From Pleodorina starrii (Eukaryota > Chlorophyta > Chlorophyceae > Chlamydomonadales > Volvocaceae): a DNA stretch of 64,000 bases. Below, piece by piece: positions 10,148 through 22,489 of the stretch (positions are counted from its first letter, which is position 1; every line of letters starts with the position of its first letter). Both the position numbers and the translations under genes were made by a program. Location: assembly GCA_030267565.1 (NCBI GenBank), contig BRXU01000022.1:1694001-1758000 (forward strand), written 5' to 3'. The notes below the pieces were generated by a model. The model worked only from the letters and a program-made list of their open reading frames with translations. It made no database searches and was not told the origin of the DNA.

Positions 10148-10706
10148 CTGAGCGAGCAAGGCAGGTCGGAGCGGAGCGGGGCAGCATGTGGGGGCGTGGA
10201 CAAGGACGGCGACGAGGACTACGAGACCGACCCTCATCCCACCCGTCTCCCCACGTTGGCAGCAACGGCGATCCCTCTTCCGCTCCCGCGCACCCATCCA
10301 GCAGTCGATTCCAACGCAATAAGATACACAGTACAGGGCGACCGCCGGATTGAGCCGGCGGACTGCTGGCTAGCCTGCAGGACCTCTCTGCCCGTACGTT
10401 GAGCGCACGCTAGGCTTCCATTAGTGTTGGAAATGACACCCATCTATCCCACAATGACACCCGACCACGAGTTACCGTGGAGGCAACGAACGAAGGGCTG
10501 CATGCCTGCATCCATCTGAATCTGAATCTGGTGCACAACGTGCAAGCAAGCACCCTCAAGCAACACTTGACCTTCATACATTATCAAGCAACCAGCAGGT
10601 TCATAACCCTTTAGCGTGAAGGCGGCGGCGCATCGCAAATTAAGTCCTGTCCAGTCCGCGTCCGTCCAACGTCTTGCCGGTGTTCAGTCCTGTGCGTCTT
10701 CCAATC

Positions 10707-12761
10707 ATGTCGCGCGAAGATGTCGTCCGTGATGATGAGTTCATGCGTGCCAAGCTGGACGGTGAGTCCAGATTCCTGCGTGCTTCGAGTTTGCTACAGA
10801 ATGGTTTTGTCACGCAAACGCAACGCGCCTTCATGCATGTTAGAAAGGTATAAATAAATCTACCACAAAAGAATAGCTCCGAACACACATTGGCAACAGT
10901 ACGAGGTCCAAGGCGCGCGGCTCGAGTCATCATCCGCGCGGTTTAAGGCATCAAAGGCAGCGGCAACGATTAGTCTGGCGTCGTTCTACACCTAAATATA
11001 TACAAAATATGAATACTATACGTGCCCAGCCATAGCTAGCCGTCATGGCCTTGGGAGATAAAGCAGCAACTCATTAGGGGCCGCGCGACGCCCTGCCGGC
11101 GCTATGATAACAATTAAGCGGCAGCAAAGGATCAATACTGAGATGGAGCGAGCACACATCTTATCTGCGGTCTGCTGCTGGGCGTCCGTGGTGCTCGGAA
11201 GCTCCCCAAATAAAGCTTGCGCGCGCATCTGCACGCGCTGGAAGTGATGTTTCGCAACATCGGAATATGCAGCAGAGTTGTACGTAATCGCGGCGTCTGG
11301 CATGACAGAGCGTTCTGGCTGGCGACTGCGACGTGCCGTCGCAAACACGCACGCACGCACCCGCCTGCGGTCCCCGGGGCCCCCGGCGCGGGACCCCAAT
11401 TAATGGGCGCCTTGTGTCTTCGTGCCCCTGCGTGCTGGGTATGGATTTTACTCCCGGCGCACATAAAGCACGCACCAGGCATTATATCACAATATTGACA
11501 TCACAGCAAACAATACGTAGAGCCATGAGCGTGTCAAACGAATGAACATCGTGATTTTCGATCGTCCGTTTATCCTGGTTGCTTGGGTAACCGGGGAAAC
11601 ATTAATTTCCGGCGGACATCCCACCGGGGGCGGACACTGAAACCCACAGCATGCATGCGGTGAAAACCCACAGCATCGACCAGACGTCTACCCACGTCTT
11701 GACACCATGAACATACCCCAAGCAACGAGTGTAACCCCCGCTGCCGACCCCCAGACACGCACGCACCTTCGCCAAAGTTTGCTCAATGAATGGATCGCAC
11801 GGCTTATTTACAGTGGACCCACAAGATCGCAGGCGGTGCATACATACGTAGTTATGCGTGTACCGCATGCATTTTCGTTCCTGACGACACCGCTTGCTCA
11901 ATGTGCCTCCCTCGCCCGCCCCGCCGCCCCAACCATCCATGCATGCGTGCCCCACGCAGGTTACGCTACCCCCGCTTCGCTTGCGGCGCTCGGTAACGTG
12001 CTCTCGGCCGTCGCGGCGGTCGGTCTTGAAGTGTCTCCGGCGGCGGGAGTCATCGCTGCGGTGGTCGGTGCAGGCCCGCACAACTCGGAGTGCTCGGCGG
12101 CGGCGGCAGGAGCGCGGCTGCTGGTGAGCGGTTGGATGGCCTAGCGGCGTAGCGGGCGGGGCCATGAGCAAAGGGGGTTGAGGGGTGAGACATGTATGCG
12201 CGTGCATTGCATGTGACGTCTATTCGTTCGGTCACACCTCCCTCCCTCTCCCTCTCCGTCTCCCTCGCTCACGTGATGATTTGCTGGCGTATATGTCCTT
12301 GTGGTCCGTCCATATGTCCGTCTTTGTGTGCGATGCAGGCGGCCATTCTTCAGTCTCTCCTCAGCGGAGGGCCGCGGTCCTTCGAGCTCCGTGACGTGGT
12401 GGACTTTGAGGAGGCGGACGGCGACGGCCGCTGGTCACGCTGCGTCGTCGTCTTTCCCGTCGATCCGGGTCAGGCAAAGCTGGCTAAGGACACGCGCGCT
12501 CGCCTTCAGCGGATCCCCCTGCGGGCTGCGGCCGTGAGGCGGGCCGAGGAGGCGGACGCGGCGGAGGCGGTGGCGCTTGCGGCGGTGGAGACGGCCAAGG
12601 CGGCGGTGGCGGCGGCGGTGGAGGAAGCGGAGGCCCAGGCGGCCCAGGCGGCGGAGGCGGAGGCGGTGGCTGCAGCGAGGCTTGCGACGGAGAGGGCGGT
12701 GGCGGCGTGGGGGCAGGTCAGGAGCTTGGCGCTTGGTCGTCCGGCGCCTCGTCAACAGTAG
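10707..12761 (+). CDS. Unknown amplified gene, copy 2 (complete, 213 aa)
   Basis: Exons 10707-10761, 11960-12123 and 12339-12761. Exon 1 is ATG to GAC-G (MSREDVVRDDEFMRAKLD) with a strong donor G|gtgagt in phase 1. It joins CACGCAG|GT-TAC in phase 1 to make Gly-Tyr. Exon 2 ends CTG|gtgagc in phase 0 and joins GATGCAG|GCG. The protein has a charged N terminus, a small-residue hydrophobic segment (about residues 30-55), an acidic domain (DFEEADGDGRW) and a long Ala/Glu coiled-coil-like C terminus ending PAPRQQ. I see no signal peptide and no known domain. The model rests on splice phase and on conservation across copies; transcripts are needed to confirm it. It converges on AADC exons where those are present. 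Confidence 0.6.
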
Positions 12762-13305
12762 ATAGTCACCCGCACCAGACACATATATAGACCGACCCAG
12801 CAGCATTTGATCTGTTTTCATTCCCAAGCGAGCTCGGCGCGGGAGCGGATGGATGCATGCATGCGTGTTGATGGGCTGGTACGTGCGTATCGATCGGATG
12901 GAGGGGCGTACGTTCTAGCTAGCAAGTGTGCACGCAGCCGAGTATGGTATGGTAGTTATGATCGTGCGCTTGCATGCATGGATGGTTTGGATGCAGCCGT
13001 ACTGCCATGCACCACCCACGCACCCACTTTGAGCTAGCGGTGGTCGTGGGACCACGTAGGGACTCTTGATTATTATAGTAATAAGCCAGGGAATTACTTC
13101 TGCTGCTCGCTCCTGTCGCGGCACATCTCCCAGGCGCATTACGATTAGGGCATCACGTTTGTAGCGCCATAATCATTTAGATAATATTTAATGATTTAGG
13201 CGAATCGGTGTCGTCTGCATGCGCTGCTGTGATGAGCGTGTGCGTGCTTGGCTGCCGAATATGCGCACGCCGTACGTGGGACTGGTGGACGAATGAACGA
13301 GCGGA

Positions 13306-13352
13306 CCTATCTATCTATCTACCTATCTATCTACCTATCTACCTATCTATCT
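13306..13352. repeat. TATC microsatellite, unit 2
   Basis: CTAT/CTAC run downstream of gene copy 2, identical to that at 17,697. Confidence 0.9.
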
Positions 13353-14067
13353 ATGAACGACGGAATGATGAGTGAACGTATGAACTGGACGCGTGGCGTT
13401 TTTATGTATATCTGTAAAAAAATCCGAATATTAATAAATGCTGTAAAGCAAAGATAATCAGTGCGTGTTTATTTGCGCGATGTTAGGTCCAGAACGAAGA
13501 GCTCTGCTGCGTGAGCGTTGGTTGCACGCACGCACGTACGCACCAGCTGCAGCCGACGGACGACCGTACGTACGTGTCCCCTCATTAAGCCTCCATTGGT
13601 ACTGGGCAGCGTCCCGGCGGCGGCTCCCGGTTCTTGCAGGCAGGCAGGTTACGTAGGTACGCTTCGTTCGTTCGTTGCTTACACGCACTACTGCAGCGAA
13701 TGAAGCATATTATTATTAACACACACACTACCCGTCCTCGGCGGGGCAAGCAGAGAAACTAGACCTACCAGTCCAGACAACACACAAATCTATCGTCGAG
13801 CCCGGAGCGACACGGCATAAAAAGGCTTTTGCCCACGGATGGAGTTGTTGAAGTCGTTGTGAGCAGTGGATGGAGCCAGCGGCGCGCGGGGCCAGCGGGA
13901 CGTCGGTGCATTGCGGCGGCTATCTACGTACGAATGAATGAAGCAATCGCGTCGATAGACAGCTAGCGCGAGGCGCATCTATCGCACCATTGACAGGTAC
14001 ACCCACACCGGCCCACCCGTGGATGGGCTGTAACTGGATAGGCCCCCGCCGCCCCTTCGTTCTTGGC

Positions 14068-14650
14068 CTTCCTGCACGTCCACTCCCGCGTCAAAACTCA
14101 CTTTCCCTCGTCACATACATCCCCCGACTGCTTTATTTCTTGACGCCATTTTGAAGCGCACGCTCTTCACATGACGATGCATGGTCCCCCCGTAACAGCT
14201 TCCATTCAGCACCAGCCACTATCTATAGCCATATTGCACGTCCACTCCCGCGTTAAAACTCACTTTCCTTCGTTACATCCCGCGACTGCTTTACACGCAA
14301 TCCATAAAGCAAGCACACAGGCACGCATCCACCCACTGTCCATGTCATCTGCCCTTTGCCCCCTCTTCCCCCAACCCCTTCCGTTCTTCCCAACCCCTCC
14401 TCCTCGCCCACGCCCAACACTAGCCCAGTTTACCTTCCTCGTCTTCGCTAATTTCTGTATGTGCCTGTATTTCGCCATTTTCGGTGAATAGTTCGGGTTC
14501 CTTTCGCTTGTCAGCCCTACCCTAAAACCCTAAAACGCTAAAACCCTAAAACCCTCACTCCTAAGCGGCAGGTGCACACCGAAATCTTCGGCCCAGGGGG
14601 ATCTCTAACCATAACTTGCAGTCCAAACCTTTATCAGTGCCTGAGCGCGG
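14068..14650. repeat. AADC intron 8-derived module with telomeric repeat and decayed AADC exon 9 (copy a)
   Basis: 14,068-14,515 matches AADC intron 8 (52,664-53,118), including the doubled motif GCACGTCCACTCCCGCGT. A CCCTAAAA array follows at 14,516-14,556. Then 14,571-14,650 matches AADC exon 9 in the minus direction (GGCCCAGGGGGATCT versus GGCCCAGCGGGATCT) with substitutions that destroy the frame. The left junction, TTCGTTCTTGG|CCTTCC, marks loss of AADC exons 9-11 from this unit. Confidence 0.8.
14516..14556. repeat. Interstitial telomeric repeat (CCCTAAAA)n, copy a
   Basis: About five CCCTAAAA units, one mutated to CGCTAAAA. Complement TTTTAGGG is the Chlamydomonas-type telomere repeat. 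Confidence 0.93.
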
Positions 14651-15096
14651 TTGTCAAGCGAGGTCGGGGCAGGCGAGGGGGTGGCAGGGTACGGTAAGGC
14701 GCGCGACAGCCGATGGATGGGGTGTGGGTGGTGCTCAGTTTGGTGAATGGCTGGGTCATGCGGTGCGCGGCGATCAGGTTATATCAGATGCCCGGGGTGT
14801 GCCAGAAACAATGCTCGGAAAAAGGAAAACAGAAGAATTGAGAAAGTACGACGCGCGAGAAACTGCCCCGAAACCACCTCTATAATAACCAAACGGAGTT
14901 GTTGGCTGCCCCAAGCCAAGCAAACAACACTACGTGCAAGCAAGCACTCTCAAGAAACACTTGACCTTCATACATTATCAAGCAACCAGCAGGTTCATAA
15001 CCCTTTGGCGTGAAGGTGGCGGCGCATCGCAAATTAAGTCCTGTCCAGTCCGCGTCCAACGTCTTGCCGGTGTTCAGTCCTGTGCGTCTACCAATC

Positions 15097-17156
15097 ATGT
15101 CGCGCGAAGATGTCGTCCGTGATGATGAGTTCATGCGTGCCAAGCTGGACGGTGAGTCCAGATTCCTGCGTGCTTCGAGTTTGCTACAGAATGGTTTTGT
15201 CACGCAAACGCAACGCGCCTTCATGCATGTTAGAAAGGTATAAACAAATCTACCACAAAAGAATAGCTCCGAACACACATTGGCAACAGTACGAGGTCCA
15301 AGGCGCGCGGCTCGAGTCATCATCCGCGCGGTTTAAGGCATCAAAGGCAGCGGCAACGATTAGTCTGGCGTCGTTCTACACCTAGATATATACAAAATAT
15401 GAATACTATACGTGCCCAGCCATAGCTAGCCGTCATGGCCTTGGGAGATAAAGCAGCGACTTATTAGGGGCCGCGCGACGCCCTGCCGGCGCTATGATAC
15501 CAATTAAGCGGCAGCAAAGGATAAATACTGAGATGGAGCGAGCACACATCTTATCTGCGGTCTGCTGCTGGGCGTCCGTGGTGCTCGGAAGCTCCCCAAA
15601 TAAAGCTTGCGCGCGCATCTGCACGCGCTGGAAGTGATGTTTCGCAACATCGGAATATGCAGCAGAGTTGTACGTAATCGCGGCGTCTGGCATGACAGAG
15701 CGTTCTGGCTGGCGACTGCGACGTGCCGTCGCAAACACGCACGCACCCGCCCGCGGTCCCCGGGGCCCCCGGCGCGGGACCCCAATCAATGGGCGCCTTG
15801 TGTCTTCGTGCCCCTGCGTGCTGGGTATGGATTTAACTCCGGGCGCACATACAAGCACGCATCAGGCATTCTGCAATATCACAATATCGACATCACAGCA
15901 AACAACACGTCGAGCCATGAGCTTGTCAAGCGAATAAACGACGTGATTTTCGATCGTCCGTTTATCCTGGTTGCTTGGGTAACCGGGGAAATATTAATTT
16001 CCGGCGGACATCCCACCGGGGGCGGACACTGAAACCCACAGCATGCATGCGGTGAAAACCCACAGCATCGACCAGACGTCTACCCACGTCTTGACACCAT
16101 GAACATACCCCAAGCAACGAGTGTAACCCCCGCTGCCGACCCCCAGACACGCACGCACCTTCGCCAAAGTTTGCTCAATGAATGGATCGCACGGTTTATT
16201 TACAGTGGACCCACAAGATCGCAGGCGGTGCATACATACGTAGTTATGTTCCGCATGCATTTTCGTTCCTGACGACACCGCTTGCTCAATGTGCCTCCCT
16301 CGCCCGCCCCGCCGCCCCAACCATCCATGCATGCATGCGTGCCCCACGCAGGTTACGCTACCCCCGCTTCGCTGGCGGCGCTCGGTAACGTGCTCTCGGC
16401 CGTCGCGGCGGTCGGTCTTGAAGTGTCTCCGGCGGCGGGAGTCATCGCTGCGGTGGTCGGTGCAGGCCCGCACAACTCGGAGTGCTCGGCGGCGGCGACA
16501 GGAGCGCGGCTGCTGGTGAGCGGTTGGATGGCCTAGCGGCGTAACGGGCGGGGCCATGAGCAAAGGGGGTTGAGGGGTGAGACATGTATGCGCGTGCATT
16601 GTATGTGACTTCTATTCGTTCCATCACACCTCCCTCCCTCTCCGTCTCCGTCTCCCTCGCTCACGTGATGATTTGCTGACGTATATGTCCTTGTGGTCCG
16701 TCCATATGTCCGTCTTTGTGTGCGATGCAGGCGGCCATTCTTCAGTCTCTCCTCAGCGGAGGGCCGCGGTCCTTCGAGCTCCGTGACGTGGTGGACTTTG
16801 AGGAGGCGGACGGCGACGGCCGCTGGTCACGCTGCGTCGTCGTCTTTCCCGTCGATCCGGGTCAGGCAAAGCTGGCTAAGGACACGCGCGCTCGCCTTCA
16901 GCGGATCCCCCTGCGGGCTGCGGCCGTGAGGCGGGCCGAGGAGGCGGACGCGGCGGAGGCGGTGGCGCTTGCGGCGGTGGAGACGGCCAAGGCGGCGGTG
17001 GCGGCGGCGGTGGAGGAAGCGGAGGCCCAGGCGGCCCAGGCGGCGGAGGCGGAGGCGGTGGCTGCAGCGAGGCTCGCGACGGAGAGGGCGGTGGCGGCGT
17101 GGGGGCAGGTCAGGAGCTTGGCGCTTGGTCGTCCGGCGGCGCCTCGTCAACAGTAG
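15097..17156 (+). CDS. Unknown amplified gene, copy 3 (complete, 214 aa)
   Basis: Exons 15097-15151, 16352-16515 and 16731-17156, with the same splice signals and phases as copy 2. Relative to copy 2 it has one extra Ala near the end (RPAAPRQQ) and AAATG in place of AAAAG in exon 2. All coding exons are open. It is practically identical to copy 4. Confidence 0.6.
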
Positions 17157-17696
17157 ATAGTCACCCGCACCAGACACATAGACCGACCCAGCAGCATTTG
17201 ATCTGTTTTCATTCCCAAGCGAGCTCGCCGCGGGAGCGGATGGATGCATGCATGCGTGTTGATGGGCTGGTACGTGCGTATCGATCGGATGGAGGGGCGT
17301 ACGTTCTAGCTAGCAAGTGTGCACGCAGCCGAGTATGGTATGGTAGTTATGATCGTGCGCTTGCATGCATGGATGGTTTGGATGCAGCCGTACTGCCATG
17401 CACCACCCACGCACCCACTTTGAGCTAGCGGTGGTCGTGGGACCACGTAGGGACTCTTGATTATTATAGTAATAAGCCAGGGAATTACTTCTGCTGCTCG
17501 CTCCTGTCGCGGCACATCTCCCAGGCGCATTACGATTAGGGCATCACGTTTGTAGCGCCATAATCATTTAGATAATATTTAATGATTTAGGCGAATCGGT
17601 GTCGTCTGCATGCGCTGCTGTGATGAGCGTGTGCGTGCTTGGCTGCCGAATATGCGCACGCCGTACGTGGGACTGGTGGACGAATGAACGAGCGGA

Positions 17697-17743
17697 CCTA
17701 TCTATCTATCTACCTATCTATCTACCTATCTACCTATCTATCT
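17697..17743. repeat. TATC microsatellite, unit 3
   Basis: Same pattern as at 13,306. Confidence 0.9.
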
Positions 17744-18458
17744 ATGAACGACGGAATGATGAGTGAACGTATGAACTGGACGCGTGGCGTTTTTATGTAT
17801 ATCTGTAAAAAAATCCGAATATTAATAAATGCTGTAAAGCAAAGATAATCAGTGCGTGTTTATTTGCGCGATGTTAGGTCCAGAACGAAGAGCTCTGCTG
17901 CGTGAGCGTTGGTTGCACGCACGCACGTACGCACCAGCTGCAGCCGACGGACGACCGTACGTACGTGTCCCCTCATTAAGCCTCCATTGGTACTGGGCAG
18001 CGTCCCGGCGGCGGCTCCCGGTTCTTGCAGGCAGGCAGGTTACGTAGGTACGCTTCGTTCGTTCGTTGCTTACACGCACTACTGCAGCGAATGAAGCATA
18101 TTATTATTAACACACACACTACCCGTCCTCGGCGGGGCAAGCAGAGAAACTAGACCTACCAGTCCAGACAACACACAAATCTATCGTCGAGCCCGGAGCG
18201 ACACGGCATAAAAAGGCTTTTGCCCACGGATGGAGTTGTTGAAGTCGTTGTGAGCAGTGGATGGAGCCAGCGGCGCGCGGGGCCAGCGGGACGTCGGTGC
18301 ATTGCGGCGGCTATCTACGTACGAATGAATGAAGCAATCGCGTCGATAGACAGCTAGCGCGAGGCGCATCTATCGCACCATTGACAGGTACACCCACACC
18401 GGCCCACCCGTGGATGGGCTGTAACTGGATAGGCCCCCGCCGCCCCTTCGTTCTTGGC

Positions 18459-19041
18459 CTTCCTGCACGTCCACTCCCGCGTCAAAACTCACTTTCCCTC
18501 GTCACATACATCCCCCGACTGCTTTATTTCTTGACGCCATTTTGAAGCGCACGCTCTTCACATGACGATGCATGGTCCCCCCGTAACAGCTTCCATTCAG
18601 CACCAGCCACTATCTATAGCCATATTGCACGTCCACTCCCGCGTCAAAACTCACTTTCCTTCGTTACATCCCGCGACTGCTTTACACGCAATCCATAAAG
18701 CAAGCACACAGGCACGCATCCACCCACTGTCCATGTCATCTGCCCTTTGCCCCCTCTTCCCCCAACCCCTTCCGTTCTTCCCAACCCCTCCTCCTCGCCC
18801 ACGCCCAACACTAGCCCAGTTTACCTTCCTCGTCTTCGCTAATTTCTGTATGTGCCTGTATTTCGCCATTTTCGGTGAATAGTTCGGGTTCCTTTCGCTT
18901 GTCAGCCCTACCCTAAAACCCTAAAACGCTAAAACCCTAAAACCCTCACTCCTAAGCGGCAGGTGCACACCGAAATCTTCGGCCCAGGGGGATCTCTAAC
19001 CATAACTTGCAGTCCAAACCTTTATCAGTGCCTGAGCGCGG
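18459..19041. repeat. AADC intron 8-derived module with telomeric repeat and decayed AADC exon 9 (copy b)
   Basis: Copy of 14,068-14,650 shifted by 4,391 bp, with a single visible base difference. Confidence 0.8.
18907..18947. repeat. Interstitial telomeric repeat, copy b
   Basis: Identical to the array at 14,516, including the CGCTAAAA variant. Confidence 0.93.
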
Positions 19042-19487
19042 TTGTCAAGCGAGGTCGGGGCAGGCGAGGGGGTGGCAGGGTACGGTAAGGCGCGCGACAG
19101 CCGATGGATGGGGTGTGGGTGGTGCTCAGTTTGGTGAATGGCTGGGTCATGCGGTGCGCGGCGATCAGGTTATATCAGATGCCCGGGGTGTGCCAGAAAC
19201 AATGCTCGGAAAAAGGAAAACAGAAGAATTGAGAAAGTACGACGCGCGAGAAACTGCCCCGAAACCACCTCTATAATAACCAAACGGAGTTGTTGGCTGC
19301 CCCAAGCCAAGCAAACAACACTACGTGCAAGCAAGCACTCTCAAGAAACACTTGACCTTCATACATTATCAAGCAACCAGCAGGTTCATAACCCTTTGGC
19401 GTGAAGGTGGCGGCGCATCGCAAATTAAGTCCTGTCCAGTCCGCGTCCAACGTCTTGCCGGTGTTCAGTCCTGTGCGTCTACCAATC

Positions 19488-21547
19488 ATGTCGCGCGAAG
19501 ATGTCGTCCGTGATGATGAGTTCATGCGTGCCAAGCTGGACGGTGAGTCCAGATTCCTGCGTGCTTCGAGTTTGCTACAGAATGGTTTTGTCACGCAAAC
19601 GCAACGCGCCTTCATGCATGTTAGAAAGGTATAAACAAATCTACCACAAAAGAATAGCTCCGAACACACATTGGCAACAGTACGAGGTCCAAGGCGCGCG
19701 GCTCGAGTCATCATCCGCGCGGTTTAAGGCATCAAAGGCAGCGGCAACGATTAGTCTGGCGTCGTTCTACACCTAGATATATACAAAATATGAATACTAT
19801 ACGTGCCCAGCCATAGCTAGCCGTCATGGCCTTGGGAGATAAAGCAGCGACTTATTAGGGGCCGCGCGACGCCCTGCCGGCGCTATGATACCAATTAAGC
19901 GGCAGCAAAGGATAAATACTGAGATGGAGCGAGCACACATCTTATCTGCGGTCTGCTGCTGGGCGTCCGTGGTGCTCGGAAGCTCCCCAAATAAAGCTTG
20001 CGCGCGCATCTGCACGCGCTGGAAGTGATGTTTCGCAACATCGGAATATGCAGCAGAGTTGTACGTAATCGCGGCGTCTGGCATGACAGAGCGTTCTGGC
20101 TGGCGACTGCGACGTGCCGTCGCAAACACGCACGCACCCGCCCGCGGTCCCCGGGGCCCCCGGCGCGGGACCCCAATCAATGGGCGCCTTGTGTCTTCGT
20201 GCCCCTGCGTGCTGGGTATGGATTTAACTCCGGGCGCACATACAAGCACGCATCAGGCATTCTGCAATATCACAATATCGACATCACAGCAAACAACACG
20301 TCGAGCCATGAGCTTGTCAAGCGAATAAACGACGTGATTTTCGATCGTCCGTTTATCCTGGTTGCTTGGGTAACCGGGGAAATATTAATTTCCGGCGGAC
20401 ATCCCACCGGGGGCGGACACTGAAACCCACAGCATGCATGCGGTGAAAACCCACAGCATCGACCAGACGTCTACCCACGTCTTGACACCATGAACATACC
20501 CCAAGCAACGAGTGTAACCCCCGCTGCCGACCCCCAGACACGCACGCACCTTCGCCAAAGTTTGCTCAATGAATGGATCGCACGGTTTATTTACAGTGGA
20601 CCCACAAGATCGCAGGCGGTGCATACATACGTAGTTATGTTCCGCATGCATTTTCGTTCCTGACGACACCGCTTGCTCAATGTGCCTCCCTCGCCCGCCC
20701 CGCCGCCCCAACCATCCATGCATGCATGCGTGCCCCACGCAGGTTACGCTACCCCCGCTTCGCTGGCGGCGCTCGGTAACGTGCTCTCGGCCGTCGCGGC
20801 GGTCGGTCTTGAAGTGTCTCCGGCGGCGGGAGTCATCGCTGCGGTGGTCGGTGCAGGCCCGCACAACTCGGAGTGCTCGGCGGCGGCGACAGGAGCGCGG
20901 CTGCTGGTGAGCGGTTGGATGGCCTAGCGGCGTAACGGGCGGGGCCATGAGCAAAGGGGGTTGAGGGGTGAGACATGTATGCGCGTGCATTGTATGTGAC
21001 TTCTATTCGTTCCATCACACCTCCCTCCCTCTCCGTCTCCGTCTCCCTCGCTCACGTGATGATTTGCTGACGTATATGTCCTTGTGGTCCGTCCATATGT
21101 CCGTCTTTGTGTGCGATGCAGGCGGCCATTCTTCAGTCTCTCCTCAGCGGAGGGCCGCGGTCCTTCGAGCTCCGTGACGTGGTGGACTTTGAGGAGGCGG
21201 ACGGCGACGGCCGCTGGTCACGCTGCGTCGTCGTCTTTCCCGTCGATCCGGGTCAGGCAAAGCTGGCTAAGGACACGCGCGCTCGCCTTCAGCGGATCCC
21301 CCTGCGGGCTGCGGCCGTGAGGCGGGCCGAGGAGGCGGACGCGGCGGAGGCGGTGGCGCTTGCGGCGGTGGAGACGGCCAAGGCGGCGGTGGCGGCGGCG
21401 GTGGAGGAAGCGGAGGCCCAGGCGGCCCAGGCGGCGGAGGCGGAGGCGGTGGCTGCAGCGAGGCTCGCGACGGAGAGGGCGGTGGCGGCGTGGGGGCAGG
21501 TCAGGAGCTTGGCGCTTGGTCGTCCGGCGGCGCCTCGTCAACAGTAG
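19488..21547 (+). CDS. Unknown amplified gene, copy 4 (complete, 214 aa)
   Basis: Exons 19488-19542, 20743-20906 and 21122-21547. The predicted protein is the same as copy 3. The near identity reflects the recent 4,391-bp duplication (or gene conversion) and not by itself selection. Confidence 0.6.
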
Positions 21548-22091
21548 ATAGTCACCCGCACCAGACACATAGACCGACCCAGCAGCATTTGATCTGTTTT
21601 CATTCCCAAGCGAGCTCGCCGCGGGAGCGGATGGATGCATGCATGCGTGTTGATGGGCTGGTACGTGCGTATCGATCGGATGGAGGGGCGTACGTTCTAG
21701 CTAGCAAGTGTGCACGCAGCCGAGTATGGTATGGTAGTTATGATCGTGCGCTTGCATGCATGGATGGTTTGGATGCAGCCGTACTGCCATGCACCACCCA
21801 CGCACCCACTTTGAGCTAGCGGTGGTCGTGGGGCCACGTCGGGACTCTTGATTATTATAGTAGTAAGCCAGGGAATTACTTCTGCTGCTCGCTCCTGTCG
21901 CGGCACATCTCCCAGGCGCATTACGATTAGGGCATCACGTTTGTAGCGCCATATATAAACATTTGGATAATATTTAATAATTTAGGTGAATCGGTGTCGC
22001 CTGCATGCGCTGCTGTGATCAGCGTGTGCGTGCTTGGCTGCCGAATATGCGCACGCCGTACGTGGGACTGTTGGACGAATGAACGAGCGGA

Positions 22092-22140
22092 CCTATCTAT
22101 CTATCTATCTATCTACCTACCTATCTATCTACCTATCTAT
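22092..22140. repeat. TATC microsatellite, unit 4
   Basis: CTAT/CTAC run with the same interruption pattern as at 42,285 and unlike units 2-3, supporting shared ancestry with unit 5. Confidence 0.9.
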
Positions 22141-22489
22141 GAACGACGGAATGATGAGTGAACGTATGAACTGGACGCGTGGCGTTTTTATGTATATCTG
22201 TAAAAAAATCCGAATATTAATAAATGCTGTAAAGCAAAGATAATCAGTGCGTGTTTATTTGCGCCATGTTCGGTCCAGAACGAAGAGCTCTGCTGCGTGA
22301 GCGTTGGTTGCACACACGCACTCCCGCACCAGCTGCAGCCGACGGACGACCGTACGTACGTATCCCCTCTTTAGGCCTCCATTGGTACTGGGCAGCGTCC
22401 CGGCGGCGGCTCCCGGTTCTTGCAGGCAGGCAGGTTACGTAGGTACGCTTCGTTCGTTGCTTATTACACGCACTACTGCAGCGAATGAT

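Larger units (their letters stand above)
8587..10537 (+). repeat. Partial array unit (3' half plus AADC exon 11 fragment)
   Basis: From about 8,587 (GGCGAATCGG...) the sequence repeats 3,495-4,396 of unit 1 and continues through the AADC-derived part. Near 10,190 it jumps to sequence matching about 45,240, so AADC exon 10 is missing. Near 10,537 it joins the exon 1 side of unit 2 within GTGCACAACGTGCAAGCAAG. It holds no unknown-gene exons. Confidence 0.75.
12838..17228 (+). repeat. Tandem 4,391-bp unit, first copy
   Basis: From 12,838 the sequence matches position + 4,391 almost base for base through 17,441. I saw a single difference (T at 14,254, C at 18,645). The match breaks at GAGCTCGGCGCGGG versus GAGCTCGCCGCGGG on the left. 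It spans the end of gene copy 2's 3' region, the AADC-intron/telomere module and gene copy 3. Confidence 0.93.
17229..21832 (+). repeat. Tandem 4,391-bp unit, second copy
   Basis: Near-perfect repeat of 12,838-17,441. Identity stops at GTGGGACCACGTAG versus GTGGGGCCACGTCG near 21,832, beyond which the unit resembles 42,000-43,020 instead. The unit therefore switches ancestry at this point. Confidence 0.93.

Noticed and set aside
14516..14556. Telomeric repeat taken as a chromosome end
   Set aside because: The array is short, degenerate, internal and repeated at four places with genes on both sides.
14880..15323. 147-codon minus-strand frame conserved between units 2 and 3
   Set aside because: Conservation follows from the near-identical duplication. 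It is antisense to exon 1 and intron 1, and its start and end differ in units 5 and 6.
15110..15385. 91-codon plus-strand frame running through exon 1 and into intron 1
   Set aside because: It overlaps exon 1 in another frame and shows no downstream continuation, whereas the MSREDVV frame has an ideal donor matching the next exon's phase.
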